From positions 1 through 10,761 of the forward strand of contig WTHW01000160.1 in assembly GCA_011526395.1 (NCBI GenBank): DNA of 10,761 nucleotides. The letters are read 5' to 3'. Source of the stretch: Alphaproteobacteria bacterium. Lineage in GTDB: Bacteria; Pseudomonadota; Alphaproteobacteria; Puniceispirillales; Puniceispirillaceae. The position numbers and the translations under genes were made by a program. The notes beneath the pieces were generated by a model. That model did no database searches, was not told where the DNA came from, and saw nothing but the letters and a program-made list of their open reading frames with translations. Positions 1-7,035 of this stretch are shown one piece after another; the stretch's first letter is position 1, and each line of letters starts with the position of its first letter.

Positions 1-501
1 AAGAGACAGATCCTAGAAGACCCAATTTCCAATATGGTGCCAAATGAAGATTTGGTATCTGGCATTGCATGGACAGTGCCATTTATTATCACCGTTATTT
101 TATGGTTTATCCTTGCGAGCCTGATGTCACCTGGTTTGAAGAAAGCAGGGCTTGGCGCGCTTGATAGGTGGCTTGGCGTGGTATTTGGGTTTGTGCGCGG
201 CCTATTTATGGTGACAGCCATCTATATTGGCGTTGTGATTGGCCTTGGCGGGGAAGACAATCTGCCAACGGCGGCAACTGAAGCGCAATCAGCCAATGTG
301 ATAAGAGCCATTGGCGAGGTGATACAGCCCATTCTGCCAGCTGATTTAGCAGAGCAATTACAAGAAGGCTTAAAGAAAGCTGATATTGATGCGCTGACGC
401 CAACACAGCCTGAATTTATCGAAAATGGCCTAGATACAGTTGGCGAGAAAACAAATGAGAGACTGCAATCACTTGAATTATTGAGTGATGAGCAAAATTA
501 G
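1..501 (+). CDS. cvpA: CvpA family inner-membrane protein (5' partial)
   Basis: The reading frame is open from base 1, so this is the 3' part of a gene; the ATG at 34 is probably internal. CvpA is a small multi-pass inner-membrane protein, named for colicin V production and linked to envelope homeostasis; its biochemical role is not settled. The visible part has a hydrophobic helix (about residues 10-32 counted from base 34), then the family-typical stretch 'GALDRWLGVVFGFVRG' leading into a second hydrophobic helix (about 46-72), then a soluble acidic tail. In E. coli CvpA the matching motif follows roughly 90 N-terminal residues, so one or two membrane helices are probably missing upstream. 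It lies 23 bases upstream of purF, the classic cvpA-purF pairing, which supports the call. The C-terminal tail is longer than in E. coli. It is probably cotranscribed with purF. Confidence 0.88.
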   Translation, partial: KRQILEDPISNMVPNEDLVSGIAWTVPFIITVILWFILASLMSPGLKKAGLGALDRWLGVVFGFVRGLFMVTAIYIGVVIGLGGEDNLPTAATEAQSANVIRAIGEVIQPILPADLAEQLQEGLKKADIDALTPTQPEFIENGLDTVGEKTNERLQSLELLSDEQN

Positions 502-524
502 TAACCGATGAAAGTTAAGCAAAA

Positions 525-1982
525 ATGACCATAGGCGCTGTTGATAACGAAGTTTCAAGTGACCGTTTTAATGAAGAATGCGCTGTATTTGGGGTTTATG
601 CACCAGATCAAAATGCGCATCTTTTAACAGCGCTTGGCCTGCATGCCCTGCAACATCGCGGCCAAGAAGCCACTGGCATGGTCAGTTATAATGGCACAGA
701 ATTTAGTGCCTTGCGTGGATTTGGCCATGTGGGTGAGAATTTTGATGCCGCATCGGTTGATATGACATCTGTGGCTGGCCATTTGACCATAGGACATAAT
801 CGTTATTCAACAACTGGCCAATCAGAGTTTCGCAATATTCAGCCCTTTTTGACTGAATTATCATCTGGTGAATTTGCACTTGCTCATAATGGAAATCTGA
901 TTAACGCAGAGAGACTTCGAAAATCGCTTGTGGCATCTGGCAGTTTGTTTCAATCTACAACAGATACTGAAATTATCATCCATCTGGTCGCGCGCTCTCG
1001 TCGTGAGGCGCCGTTGGATAGATTGACAGAAGCTTTGATGCAAATTGAAGGCGCCTATGCGCTTGTTTGTGCGTTTGATAATAAACTTGTTGGCGTCAGA
1101 GACCCGCTTGGCATCCGCCCTCTTGTATTGGGACGCATTGATGGCGGTTATGTCTTATCATCTGAGACATGCGGGCTTGATATTATTGGCGCTGAATTTG
1201 TGCGTGATATTAAAGCTGGTGAAATGGTTGTGATTGATGGTGAGACAATATCATCACATATGCCATTCACAGAGACTGGCGACCGGTTTTGTGTCTTTGA
1301 ATATGTTTATTTTGCCCGTCCTGATTCTATCGTCGAAGGGCGCGGTGTGTATGATACAAGAAAACAAATTGGCCGTGAATTAGCCAAAGAGACAGATATC
1401 AAGGCTGATGTGGTTGTGCCTGTTCCTGATTCTGGTGTGCCTGCGGCACTTGGCTATGCTGAGGAATCAGGCATTAGCTTTGATTTAGGTATTATTCGCA
1501 ATCATTATATCGGCCGTACTTTCATTCAGCCAACACAGGCAGGGCGCACGCAATCTGTTCGCATGAAACATAATGCCAATATCGCAACCGTGCGTGGTAA
1601 GTCTGTTATCCTGATTGATGATTCAATCGTGCGTGGCACAACATCGCGCAAGATTGTCTCGATGATGCGTGAGGCTGGCGCAACAGAAGTGCATATGTGT
1701 ATCGCAAGCCCGCCAACAATTAGCCCTTGTTATTACGGTGTTGATACACCTGAAAAAGATAAGCTGATTGCCTCTTATATGTCAGCAGAGGAAATCGCCA
1801 AAGAAATTGGCGCTGATAGCCTTGCCTTTATCTCTGATGATGGGTTGTATCGCGCGATGGGGTTTGAGCAAGGCAGAAATAAAGAATGCCCACAATTTTG
1901 TGATGCCTGTTTTTCAGGTGATTACCCTGTGAAGACAGCTGGTGATAGATTTTCAAAAGGCGCAGATCATGCAGCAAAATAG
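525..1982 (+). CDS. purF: Amidophosphoribosyltransferase (glutamine PRPP amidotransferase)
   Basis: Cytoplasmic enzyme of the first committed step of purine synthesis: PRPP plus glutamine gives 5-phosphoribosylamine, glutamate and pyrophosphate. The protein has 485 residues, about the family length. The N-terminal Ntn-type glutaminase domain would start at Cys19 ('EECAVFG') after removal of an 18-residue propeptide; 'HRGQEA' (44-49) and 'HNGNL' (121-125) are further glutaminase signatures. The C-terminal phosphoribosyltransferase domain carries the PRPP loop 'VILIDDSIVRGTT' (361-373). Cys256, Cys402, Cys459 and Cys462 match the 4Fe-4S ligand positions of the Bacillus subtilis-type enzyme ('CVFEY', 'PCYYG', 'CDAC'), so this is the oxygen-sensitive, propeptide-bearing form rather than the E. 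coli cluster-free form. The ATG at 525 lacks a clear Shine-Dalgarno, but no better in-frame start lies between it and cvpA. The last 14 bases overlap the next gene. Confidence 0.97.
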   Translation: MTIGAVDNEVSSDRFNEECAVFGVYAPDQNAHLLTALGLHALQHRGQEATGMVSYNGTEFSALRGFGHVGENFDAASVDMTSVAGHLTIGHNRYSTTGQSEFRNIQPFLTELSSGEFALAHNGNLINAERLRKSLVASGSLFQSTTDTEIIIHLVARSRREAPLDRLTEALMQIEGAYALVCAFDNKLVGVRDPLGIRPLVLGRIDGGYVLSSETCGLDIIGAEFVRDIKAGEMVVIDGETISSHMPFTETGDRFCVFEYVYFARPDSIVEGRGVYDTRKQIGRELAKETDIKADVVVPVPDSGVPAALGYAEESGISFDLGIIRNHYIGRTFIQPTQAGRTQSVRMKHNANIATVRGKSVILIDDSIVRGTTSRKIVSMMREAGATEVHMCIASPPTISPCYYGVDTPEKDKLIASYMSAEEIAKEIGADSLAFISDDGLYRAMGFEQGRNKECPQFCDACFSGDYPVKTAGDRFSKGADHAAK

Positions 1983-2694
1983 ATTAGAGAATAAAGTTAT
2001 CCTTGTGACAGGTGCAAGCCGCGGTATTGGGCGCGCTGTTGCGATTGCGGCTGGTAGTCAAGGCGCAGAAGTCATATTGACAGGCCGCACGACAGGCGCG
2101 CTTGAAGAGGTAGATGACCAAATTCATGCGCTTGGCGGAAAATCCGTGATTGTCGAGCTAGATCAGACTGATTTGCCAGCGATACCACGTTTGGCAAGCG
2201 CCATTGCAAGCAGATGGCAAAGATTAGATGGGTTTGTTGCCAATGCCGGACAGTTGGGACAATTATCACCTATCACCCATAGTGATGAGGATGTGTTTGA
2301 CCGCACGATACAGGTGAACCTGACATCTATCTTTCATATGATTAAGGCATTTGATGGGCTGTTGCGCGCATCAGAGGCTGGTCGCGCTGTCTTGGTATCA
2401 TCTGGCGCGGCGGTTGGCCATCGCCCTTTCTGGGGCGCCTATGCCATCTCAAAGGCTGGCATGGAGGCTATGGGGCGTTCATGGGCGGCAGAGTCAGAGC
2501 AGACAAATATGAAAATCAATATCCTTGACCCGGGTGGCACAAGGACAGCAATGCGTGCGGCGGCTTATCCAGGTGAAAAGCCAGAAAGCGTGCCAAGCCC
2601 TGATGAGATTGCACCTGCCTTTATTGAATTGCTGTCACCAGAGTGTGCCTATCATGGCGAACGACTTCTTGCGCGTGAGATGCTAGGCCTGTAA
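1969..2694 (+). CDS. SDR family NAD(P)-dependent oxidoreductase (YciK-like)
   Basis: Classical short-chain dehydrogenase/reductase of 241 residues. It shows the Rossmann cofactor motif 'TGASRGIG' (14-21), 'NAG' (92-94), structural Asn117, and the catalytic set Ser145, Tyr158 and Lys162 ('YAISK'). The C-terminal segment 'DPGGTRTAMRAAAYPGE' closely resembles E. coli YciK as I recall it, but the substrate is unknown. The frame is also open from a GTG at 1942, but I prefer the ATG at 1969 because 'AAAGG' lies 8 bases upstream and the Rossmann strand then begins at the usual distance. This start overlaps the purF stop by 14 bases, so translation is probably coupled to purF. The cvpA-purF-SDR order is common in Alphaproteobacteria, but a direct role in purine synthesis is not shown. 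The gene ends only 8 bases from the convergent mnmC stop. Confidence 0.9.
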   Translation: MQQNRLENKVILVTGASRGIGRAVAIAAGSQGAEVILTGRTTGALEEVDDQIHALGGKSVIVELDQTDLPAIPRLASAIASRWQRLDGFVANAGQLGQLSPITHSDEDVFDRTIQVNLTSIFHMIKAFDGLLRASEAGRAVLVSSGAAVGHRPFWGAYAISKAGMEAMGRSWAAESEQTNMKINILDPGGTRTAMRAAAYPGEKPESVPSPDEIAPAFIELLSPECAYHGERLLAREMLGL

Positions 2695-2702
2695 GGCTGT
2701 TA

Positions 2703-4529
2703 TCATTGCTTGGCAAAAGCGTTTTCAACTTGTAGCGCTTTTGCTGTGGCATCATCGAGGCCTATGGGATAGCCGAGCGCTGTTGAGACAAGCATATCAC
2801 CTAGCAAAGGTCCGTTTGTCATACCCCTTGCGCCAAGTCCGCATAATAGATAAAGGCCATCTGATAGCGCGCCGCATAAGGGCATTCTGTCTTTGGTAGA
2901 GAGGCGATATGATAATCGCCCTTCTGCCTTTTTTACATCTGGTGCCATCTTGCGCCACGCCTCTGGCAGAAGCTCTATATTATGAAGATGGCCTTCTTGT
3001 GTGACCTCTGTCTGGCCATCTCTGTTAAAGCTAGCACCAAAATATTGATAGCCCTGAATAGAGGGCGTCATATAGCCCCCATAATTGACTGATAGATTCG
3101 TTGATGAAAGCTGTGTTGGTACTGGCCAATAACTAACCTGCCCTGCGCTTATTTGGCATTGTATCTCTGGCAGTTGAGAGCTGGCGAGAAGTGATGGCAA
3201 ATCAGCGCCAGATGCCATGAATACCATCTCAGCTGACAGGCATTGACCGGTGGATGTTATGACCTCGTAGCTCTGCTCTGTTTTCGTAATCTTGCTTGCC
3301 TGACAATTTGTGATGATTTCAGCATGCTGGCCCATATAGTTGGTGAATGCGGCAGGGTTAATCACAGCACTTGCTGGCTGATACTCGCCTGCTTTCACTT
3401 CAGGCAAATTGAGGCGCGACGCCACTTCATTTGCGTCTAGCGCTTGGAACAGATCAGCTGGCCAGCCAGCTTGTGCAAGCTTATCAAGGCGTTTTTGATC
3501 CTTGTCACGGTTATTTATGGTGACAGCCCCTTCATGCAAAATCACACCTGCTTGTTCAGCAATGCGCCGGGCGTAAGATAAGCAGGCTACGGACAAGCGC
3601 CCTGCTTCGTCATTTAATACGCGCAGGCGCGCTGATATCATCGCCGCCCCATTACCAGAGGCCCCAGAGGCAAGCGTATCTCCTTGTTCAAGGATGATGG
3701 GGGTTATATTGCGTTTGTGGAGCGCATAGGCGATGCTAGCTCCTGCGATACCGCCGCCAATGATGATGGCTGATTGTGGTCTTGTTGCCGTTTTCATTGC
3801 GTTACCAGCTTTATGGGCTGTTATCATATCGCGCTTTTTGCCAAAGCCTTTTTGCATTTCAACGTCAAAGCCAGCCTGTATGAGGCCACGTTTCACAAAA
3901 CCGGCGGCTGTAAAGGTGGCAAGACGCGCATCATCTGCGCTCAACCGAGAGATATTGGCAAACAGAGCCTCGTGCCATAATGAGTCATTTTTAGCAGGAT
4001 TAAACCCGTCTAAAAACCAGATATCAGCGGTGAATGACAAGTCTGTCATGAGTTTATTTGCATCACCATAATAGAGGTGAAGATGTGTTGCCCCCTCATC
4101 CATCACAACTTTATGATAACCAGGCCAGCGCGGTGGTAGTGCCTTGCATAAGCGCGATGATGCGTCATGAATAGACGCATAGGGGCGATGGGCGATTGTG
4201 ATGATATCAGCTGTGAGGGGACAGATTTCAAAGCTGATATAATCAATCTGGCAAGCAGGGTTAATGGCATTGCGCAAAGCCTGCACCGAAAGGAAGTTCA
4301 AGCCTGTGCCAAAGCCTGTTTCAGCGATAGTGATATGATCTCTCTCGCGCAATAATTCAGCAAGTTTTGTCCCTTCGCAGAAGACATATTCGCTTTCTTG
4401 TAATCCTTGTGCGCGATTAAAATATATATCATCAAAAACATCAGATATGATGATATCATCTTCAATCGTGACAGCTAACTCGGGCAGGCCCACAAAAGCT
4501 ATGGTATCATCGTCATATTTTGAGGTCAT
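2703..4529 (-). CDS. mnmC: Bifunctional tRNA mnm5(s2)U-synthesis protein MnmC (methyltransferase + FAD oxidoreductase)
   Basis: Performs the last two steps of 5-methylaminomethyl-(2-thio)uridine synthesis at tRNA wobble position 34. The FAD domain converts cmnm5U, made by MnmE/MnmG, to nm5U, and the SAM domain methylates this to mnm5U. From the ATG at 4529 it has 608 residues, slightly under the E. coli length. The N-terminal methyltransferase domain (about 1-240) has the SAM motif 'ETGFGTGLNFL' (70-80) and 'FLDGFNPAKN' (172-181), whose Asp174 matches the catalytic Asp of E. coli MnmC. The DAO-type FAD domain follows, with the dinucleotide motif 'IIGGGIAGASIAYAL' (256-270), 'SGASGNGAA' (288-296) and the C-terminal FAD signature 'LCGLGARGMTNGPLLGDML' (562-580). 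The frame extends to a TTG at 4562, but ATG 4529 with 'GAAAAAG' just upstream is favoured. It is a single gene, divergent from ycgN and convergent with the SDR. Confidence 0.95.
   Translation of the reverse strand: MTSKYDDDTIAFVGLPELAVTIEDDIIISDVFDDIYFNRAQGLQESEYVFCEGTKLAELLRERDHITIAETGFGTGLNFLSVQALRNAINPACQIDYISFEICPLTADIITIAHRPYASIHDASSRLCKALPPRWPGYHKVVMDEGATHLHLYYGDANKLMTDLSFTADIWFLDGFNPAKNDSLWHEALFANISRLSADDARLATFTAAGFVKRGLIQAGFDVEMQKGFGKKRDMITAHKAGNAMKTATRPQSAIIIGGGIAGASIAYALHKRNITPIILEQGDTLASGASGNGAAMISARLRVLNDEAGRLSVACLSYARRIAEQAGVILHEGAVTINNRDKDQKRLDKLAQAGWPADLFQALDANEVASRLNLPEVKAGEYQPASAVINPAAFTNYMGQHAEIITNCQASKITKTEQSYEVITSTGQCLSAEMVFMASGADLPSLLASSQLPEIQCQISAGQVSYWPVPTQLSSTNLSVNYGGYMTPSIQGYQYFGASFNRDGQTEVTQEGHLHNIELLPEAWRKMAPDVKKAEGRLSYRLSTKDRMPLCGALSDGLYLLCGLGARGMTNGPLLGDMLVSTALGYPIGLDDATAKALQVENAFAKQ
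2713..2744. repeat. Perfect 9-bp inverted repeat at the convergent SDR/mnmC 3' ends
   Basis: Arms GCAAAAGCG (2713-2721) and CGCTTTTGC (2736-2744) are exact reverse complements separated by 14 bases. The element lies inside the last codons of mnmC and starts 18 bases after the SDR stop. In RNA it can form a hairpin on either strand. No T-run follows it on either side, so it does not match a canonical intrinsic terminator. It may be a 3'-end stabiliser for the purF-SDR transcript, or chance. Confidence 0.45.
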
Positions 4530-4625
4530 TGGCACTTTTTCATTATAGAATGTGTGATACAAGGATTGTCATTTATCATAATTTTCCTACCTTGCACATG
4601 TTGAACATACTAGAGTGAACCTATC
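4530..4625. promoter_or_regulatory. Divergent intergenic region between mnmC and ycgN
   Basis: This 96-base, A+T-rich gap must hold the promoters of both divergent units. On the - strand a -10-like TATGAT lies at 4580-4575. It would start mnmC mRNA near 4568, which fits the ATG at 4529 better than the TTG at 4562, but no convincing -35 hexamer pairs with it. I could not assign a + strand promoter for ycgN. No riboswitch-like structure was recognised by eye. Confidence 0.3.
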
Positions 4626-5096
4626 ATGGATGTTAGCAAAGCGTTTTGGCAAACAACAAAATTAGAAGATATGTCAGAGGCACAATGGGAATCCTTGTGT
4701 GATGGCTGTGGTAAATGTTGTCTCCTGAAATTAGAAGACATAGATACAGGCGCCATTTATTACACAGATGTGTCTTGCAAGTTGCTATGCACAAAAACAG
4801 CGCAATGCACCAATTATCAGATGCGCAAAAAACATGTACCAGATTGCGTTATCCTGACGCCTGACAATTTAGAGGCAGTGCATTGGATGCCTGAAAGCTG
4901 TGCCTATCGCAGGCTTCATGAAGGGCGTGATTTGCCAGAATGGCACCCGCTGATTACAGGTGACAAAAGTGCCATGATAGCAGCTAATCACTGTGTGGCA
5001 GGCAATGTGACAAGCGAGATCCATATCGCTGAGGAAGATATGGCTGACCATTTATTTGATTGGGATCATCCACTATCAGACGAGGAAATGTCATGA
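4626..5096 (+). CDS. ycgN: YcgN family (UPF0260) cysteine-cluster protein
   Basis: A 156-residue cytoplasmic protein of the YcgN/UPF0260 family, which has the CxxCxxCC zinc/iron-chelating type domain; its molecular function is unknown. The defining cluster is 'CDGCGKCC' (Cys25, Cys28, Cys31, Cys32), followed by Cys51, Cys55, Cys61, Cys74, Cys92 and Cys123, ten cysteines in all. Segments such as 'VPDCVILTPDN' (71-81) and 'WMPESCAYRRL' (87-97) are family-typical, and length and start agree with known members. The many conserved cysteines suggest a bound metal or Fe-S centre, but this is inference. The Shine-Dalgarno upstream of the ATG is weak. It is first of a three-gene group: its TGA overlaps the ATG of the next gene (ATGA), indicating coupled translation. 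Confidence 0.93.
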   Translation: MDVSKAFWQTTKLEDMSEAQWESLCDGCGKCCLLKLEDIDTGAIYYTDVSCKLLCTKTAQCTNYQMRKKHVPDCVILTPDNLEAVHWMPESCAYRRLHEGRDLPEWHPLITGDKSAMIAANHCVAGNVTSEIHIAEEDMADHLFDWDHPLSDEEMS

Positions 5097-5275
5097 AAGA
5101 TACAAGGATAATTATCTATGTCTTAATCGCTGTGTTAATGCTGGCGATTGTGTGGCGCGGTGAATTTTCTGGTCAAGGGACAAGAGAATGGAACAGATGC
5201 AAAGAATCTGTCTTTCAACAGGTCGTTTTTGGTGATTGCACGCTTATATATCAAGGTGAACAACGCCCGACTTGA
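5093..5275 (+). CDS. Hypothetical small single-pass membrane protein (60 aa)
   Basis: I do not recognise this protein. It has 60 residues: a short charged N-terminus (MKDTR), one hydrophobic helix at about 6-21 (IIIYVLIAVLMLAIVW), and a short polar tail with two cysteines, Cys36 and Cys49. If the N-terminus stays in the cytoplasm, the tail faces the periplasm, where the two Cys could form a disulfide; a cleaved signal peptide is less likely, as no clear cleavage motif is seen. The start is supported by the 4-base ATGA overlap with ycgN and by GAGGAA (5083-5088) just upstream. The same frame is open further upstream, but that part lies wholly inside ycgN. The DUF2256 gene follows after 17 bases. 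Its position in a tight gene set, good ribosome site and plausible membrane topology argue that it is real. Confidence 0.72.
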   Translation: MKDTRIIIYVLIAVLMLAIVWRGEFSGQGTREWNRCKESVFQQVVFGDCTLIYQGEQRPT

Positions 5276-5292
5276 TAAGATGAGGATATGGC

Positions 5293-5445
5293 ATGGCAAA
5301 AATGGTACGCAAAGGCGATTTACCGCAGAAAATTTGTGAATTTTGCCAAAAACCATATGCGTGGCGTAAAAAATGGGCGCGTGATTGGGAGAGCATTCGC
5401 TATTGCTCTCAAAGATGCAAATCTGAGGCTAAGAAGCAATCATAA
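5293..5445 (+). CDS. DUF2256 family zinc-ribbon-like protein (50 aa)
   Basis: A 50-residue protein that matches DUF2256 in both motif and size. It has a Cys pair 'CEFC' (Cys15, Cys18), the very characteristic core 'WRKKWARDW' (24-32), then 'RYCSQRC' (Cys38, Cys42). The four cysteines in C-x2-C...C-x3-C spacing suggest one bound zinc. The function is unknown; in other bacteria members are often found next to cryptochrome/photolyase genes (from memory), but no such gene is seen here. The ATG at 5293 has GAGGAT (5282-5287) five bases upstream; a second Met at codon 4 is a less likely start. It is last of the ycgN group. Its stop lies 6 bases from the convergent ligase stop, with no clear terminator between them. 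Confidence 0.9.
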   Translation: MAKMVRKGDLPQKICEFCQKPYAWRKKWARDWESIRYCSQRCKSEAKKQS

Positions 5446-5451
5446 GCTCTT

Positions 5452-7035
5452 TTAAGTGACTAATTTTCGTAAATTTGCCAATGTATCAGCCTCTTCTGGG
5501 TCTTTATCCCACCGAATAGCATGAAAGCGCGGAAAGCGCATAGCAACACCGCTTTTGTGACGTTTTGAGAGATGGATGGAGTCAAAAGCAGCTTCTATGA
5601 CAAGCTTTTGTTCAACTTCTCTGACAGGGCCAAATTTTGCGGTTGTATGATCGCGGACAAATTTATCTAACTTTTGAAGCTCTGCATCTGTGAAGCCTGA
5701 ATAGGCTTTGCCAACTGGCACCAAAAGGCGGCCATCATCGGTGTCCTGCCATGCGCCAAAGGTGAAATCTGAATATTTTGATGACCGCCTGCCATGACCG
5801 CGCTGGGCATACATAATCACCAAATCAGCAAAATAAGGGTCACGTTTCCATTTATACCATTGCCCTGCTATGCGCCCAAATTGATAGGGGGCTTTTTTTT
5901 GTTTTATCATCACCCCCTCAATTAAAGGGTCATGACGACATTCTTGGCGAAGATGCGCTAGCTCATCCCAACTTGTGGCTGAAATGAGAGGTGAGATATC
6001 AAGATAATCTGCCTGAAGCCTCTCAAGATGCGCCTCTAGCTGGCGGCGCCTGTCAGTTAAGGGTTGTTTGCGCAAATCAGTCTGCCCCCTTTGCAAGATA
6101 TCATAGCATCTGATGAAAACAGGATGATCATTTTGCAGTTTTTGTGATGCTTTTATGCGATTAAGGCGTTGCTGTAATTCATTAAATGAGCCCAAATTAT
6201 CAGGCGTGCCAGCCAATAATTCGCCATCTAGCACGCCATATTGTGGCAATGGTTTGACAAGCTCTGGAAAGGCGTTTGAGATATCATCTCCTGAACGTGA
6301 AAAAAGGCGCACACCATCTTCGGCTGAGACAAGTTGCACTCTGGCGCCATCCCATTTCCATTCAATTTGAAAGTGAGATAAATCCAGTTTTTGCCTGTCA
6401 GTCTCATCAATCGGGTGCGCTAGCATTAAGGGCTTAAAGACAGCCCTGCCCTCTGATTGAGGTTTGGGCGCGTGCCCTTCAAGCCAGTTAAATAAATCAT
6501 CATAGGGCGGTGATATTAACGGCCAGATTTCCTCTATATCCTCAACAGCCTTTTGGAATGTTTGGCCGAGTGCAATTCGCATCAAACGCGCCGAGACACC
6601 AACACGAAGGCCGCCTGTTGCCAGCTTTAGGAGCGCCCATCTTTGTGGCTGGTCAAGCCTGTCTAGATAGAATGTCATATGAGCTTCAGCTTCAGCGCGT
6701 GTGGCACTTTCTAAGGTCTCTACGATGTCTGATAGGGTGAAAGTGATATCATTGGCGTGATTGTCACTTGGCCATAATAAAGAGACTGTTTCTGCTAAAT
6801 CACCAACAAAGTCATAGGAGAGCGCAAAAAGCACCTCGTCAGTTGTTTGTGAGGCAAGGTCGCGTATCATTTTCCCTTTCACATGAGGCAATTCCAAATC
6901 ACCTGTGATCGCCGCAACGCCATAGCCACGAGAACTACCAGATGTTGCCCTTAGCCATGTTTGCAAATGTGCCAATTTGGCATTGCGTCCCGGAGAGAAG
7001 ACAAGATTTTCAAGAAGCGTTGTAAAATCCCTCAC
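5452..7035 (-). CDS. ATP-dependent DNA ligase of the ligase-associated DNA-damage-response cluster
   Basis: Seals nicks in DNA through a ligase-AMP intermediate. The 527 residues match the bacterial family annotated as cisplatin-damage-response ATP-dependent ligase. An N-terminal helical DNA-binding domain (about 1-200) precedes the catalytic core. Motif I is 'KWDGAR' (227-232) with Lys227 as the AMP-accepting residue; motif III is 'LFSRSGDD' (244-251); 'VLDGELL' (268-274) supplies the conserved Glu; motif IV is 'IEGVMIK' (372-378); motif V is 'WYKWKR' (393-398). The C-terminal OB domain includes 'RFPRFHAIRWDK' (500-511), the motif VI region. It starts with GTG at 7035, whose bases overlap the exonuclease stop (GTGA); 'AAGGAG' about 7 bases upstream decides the start. 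An A8 tract codes the residues just after motif IV. It acts with the exonuclease and the Lhr-type helicase of this window. Confidence 0.95.
   Translation of the reverse strand: MRDFTTLLENLVFSPGRNAKLAHLQTWLRATSGSSRGYGVAAITGDLELPHVKGKMIRDLASQTTDEVLFALSYDFVGDLAETVSLLWPSDNHANDITFTLSDIVETLESATRAEAEAHMTFYLDRLDQPQRWALLKLATGGLRVGVSARLMRIALGQTFQKAVEDIEEIWPLISPPYDDLFNWLEGHAPKPQSEGRAVFKPLMLAHPIDETDRQKLDLSHFQIEWKWDGARVQLVSAEDGVRLFSRSGDDISNAFPELVKPLPQYGVLDGELLAGTPDNLGSFNELQQRLNRIKASQKLQNDHPVFIRCYDILQRGQTDLRKQPLTDRRRQLEAHLERLQADYLDISPLISATSWDELAHLRQECRHDPLIEGVMIKQKKAPYQFGRIAGQWYKWKRDPYFADLVIMYAQRGHGRRSSKYSDFTFGAWQDTDDGRLLVPVGKAYSGFTDAELQKLDKFVRDHTTAKFGPVREVEQKLVIEAAFDSIHLSKRHKSGVAMRFPRFHAIRWDKDPEEADTLANLRKLVT

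Noticed and set aside
508..528. Six-codon mini reading frame (ATG AAA GTT AAG CAA AAA TGA) overlapping the purF start
   Set aside because: It is too short to judge, has no Shine-Dalgarno and no run of regulatory codons as in leader peptides. Probably chance.
4603..4620. Direct repeat GAAC-N10-GAAC upstream of ycgN, resembling an alphaproteobacterial SOS (LexA) box
   Set aside because: The known box has a 7-base spacer (GTTC-N7-GTTC or its complement). A 10-base spacer does not fit, and ycgN is not an expected SOS gene.
5436..5460. Possible intrinsic terminator between the convergent DUF2256 and ligase genes (AGCTCTTTT region)
   Set aside because: Only a very weak, mismatched stem can be drawn before the short T-run, and the gap between stop codons is 6 bases.
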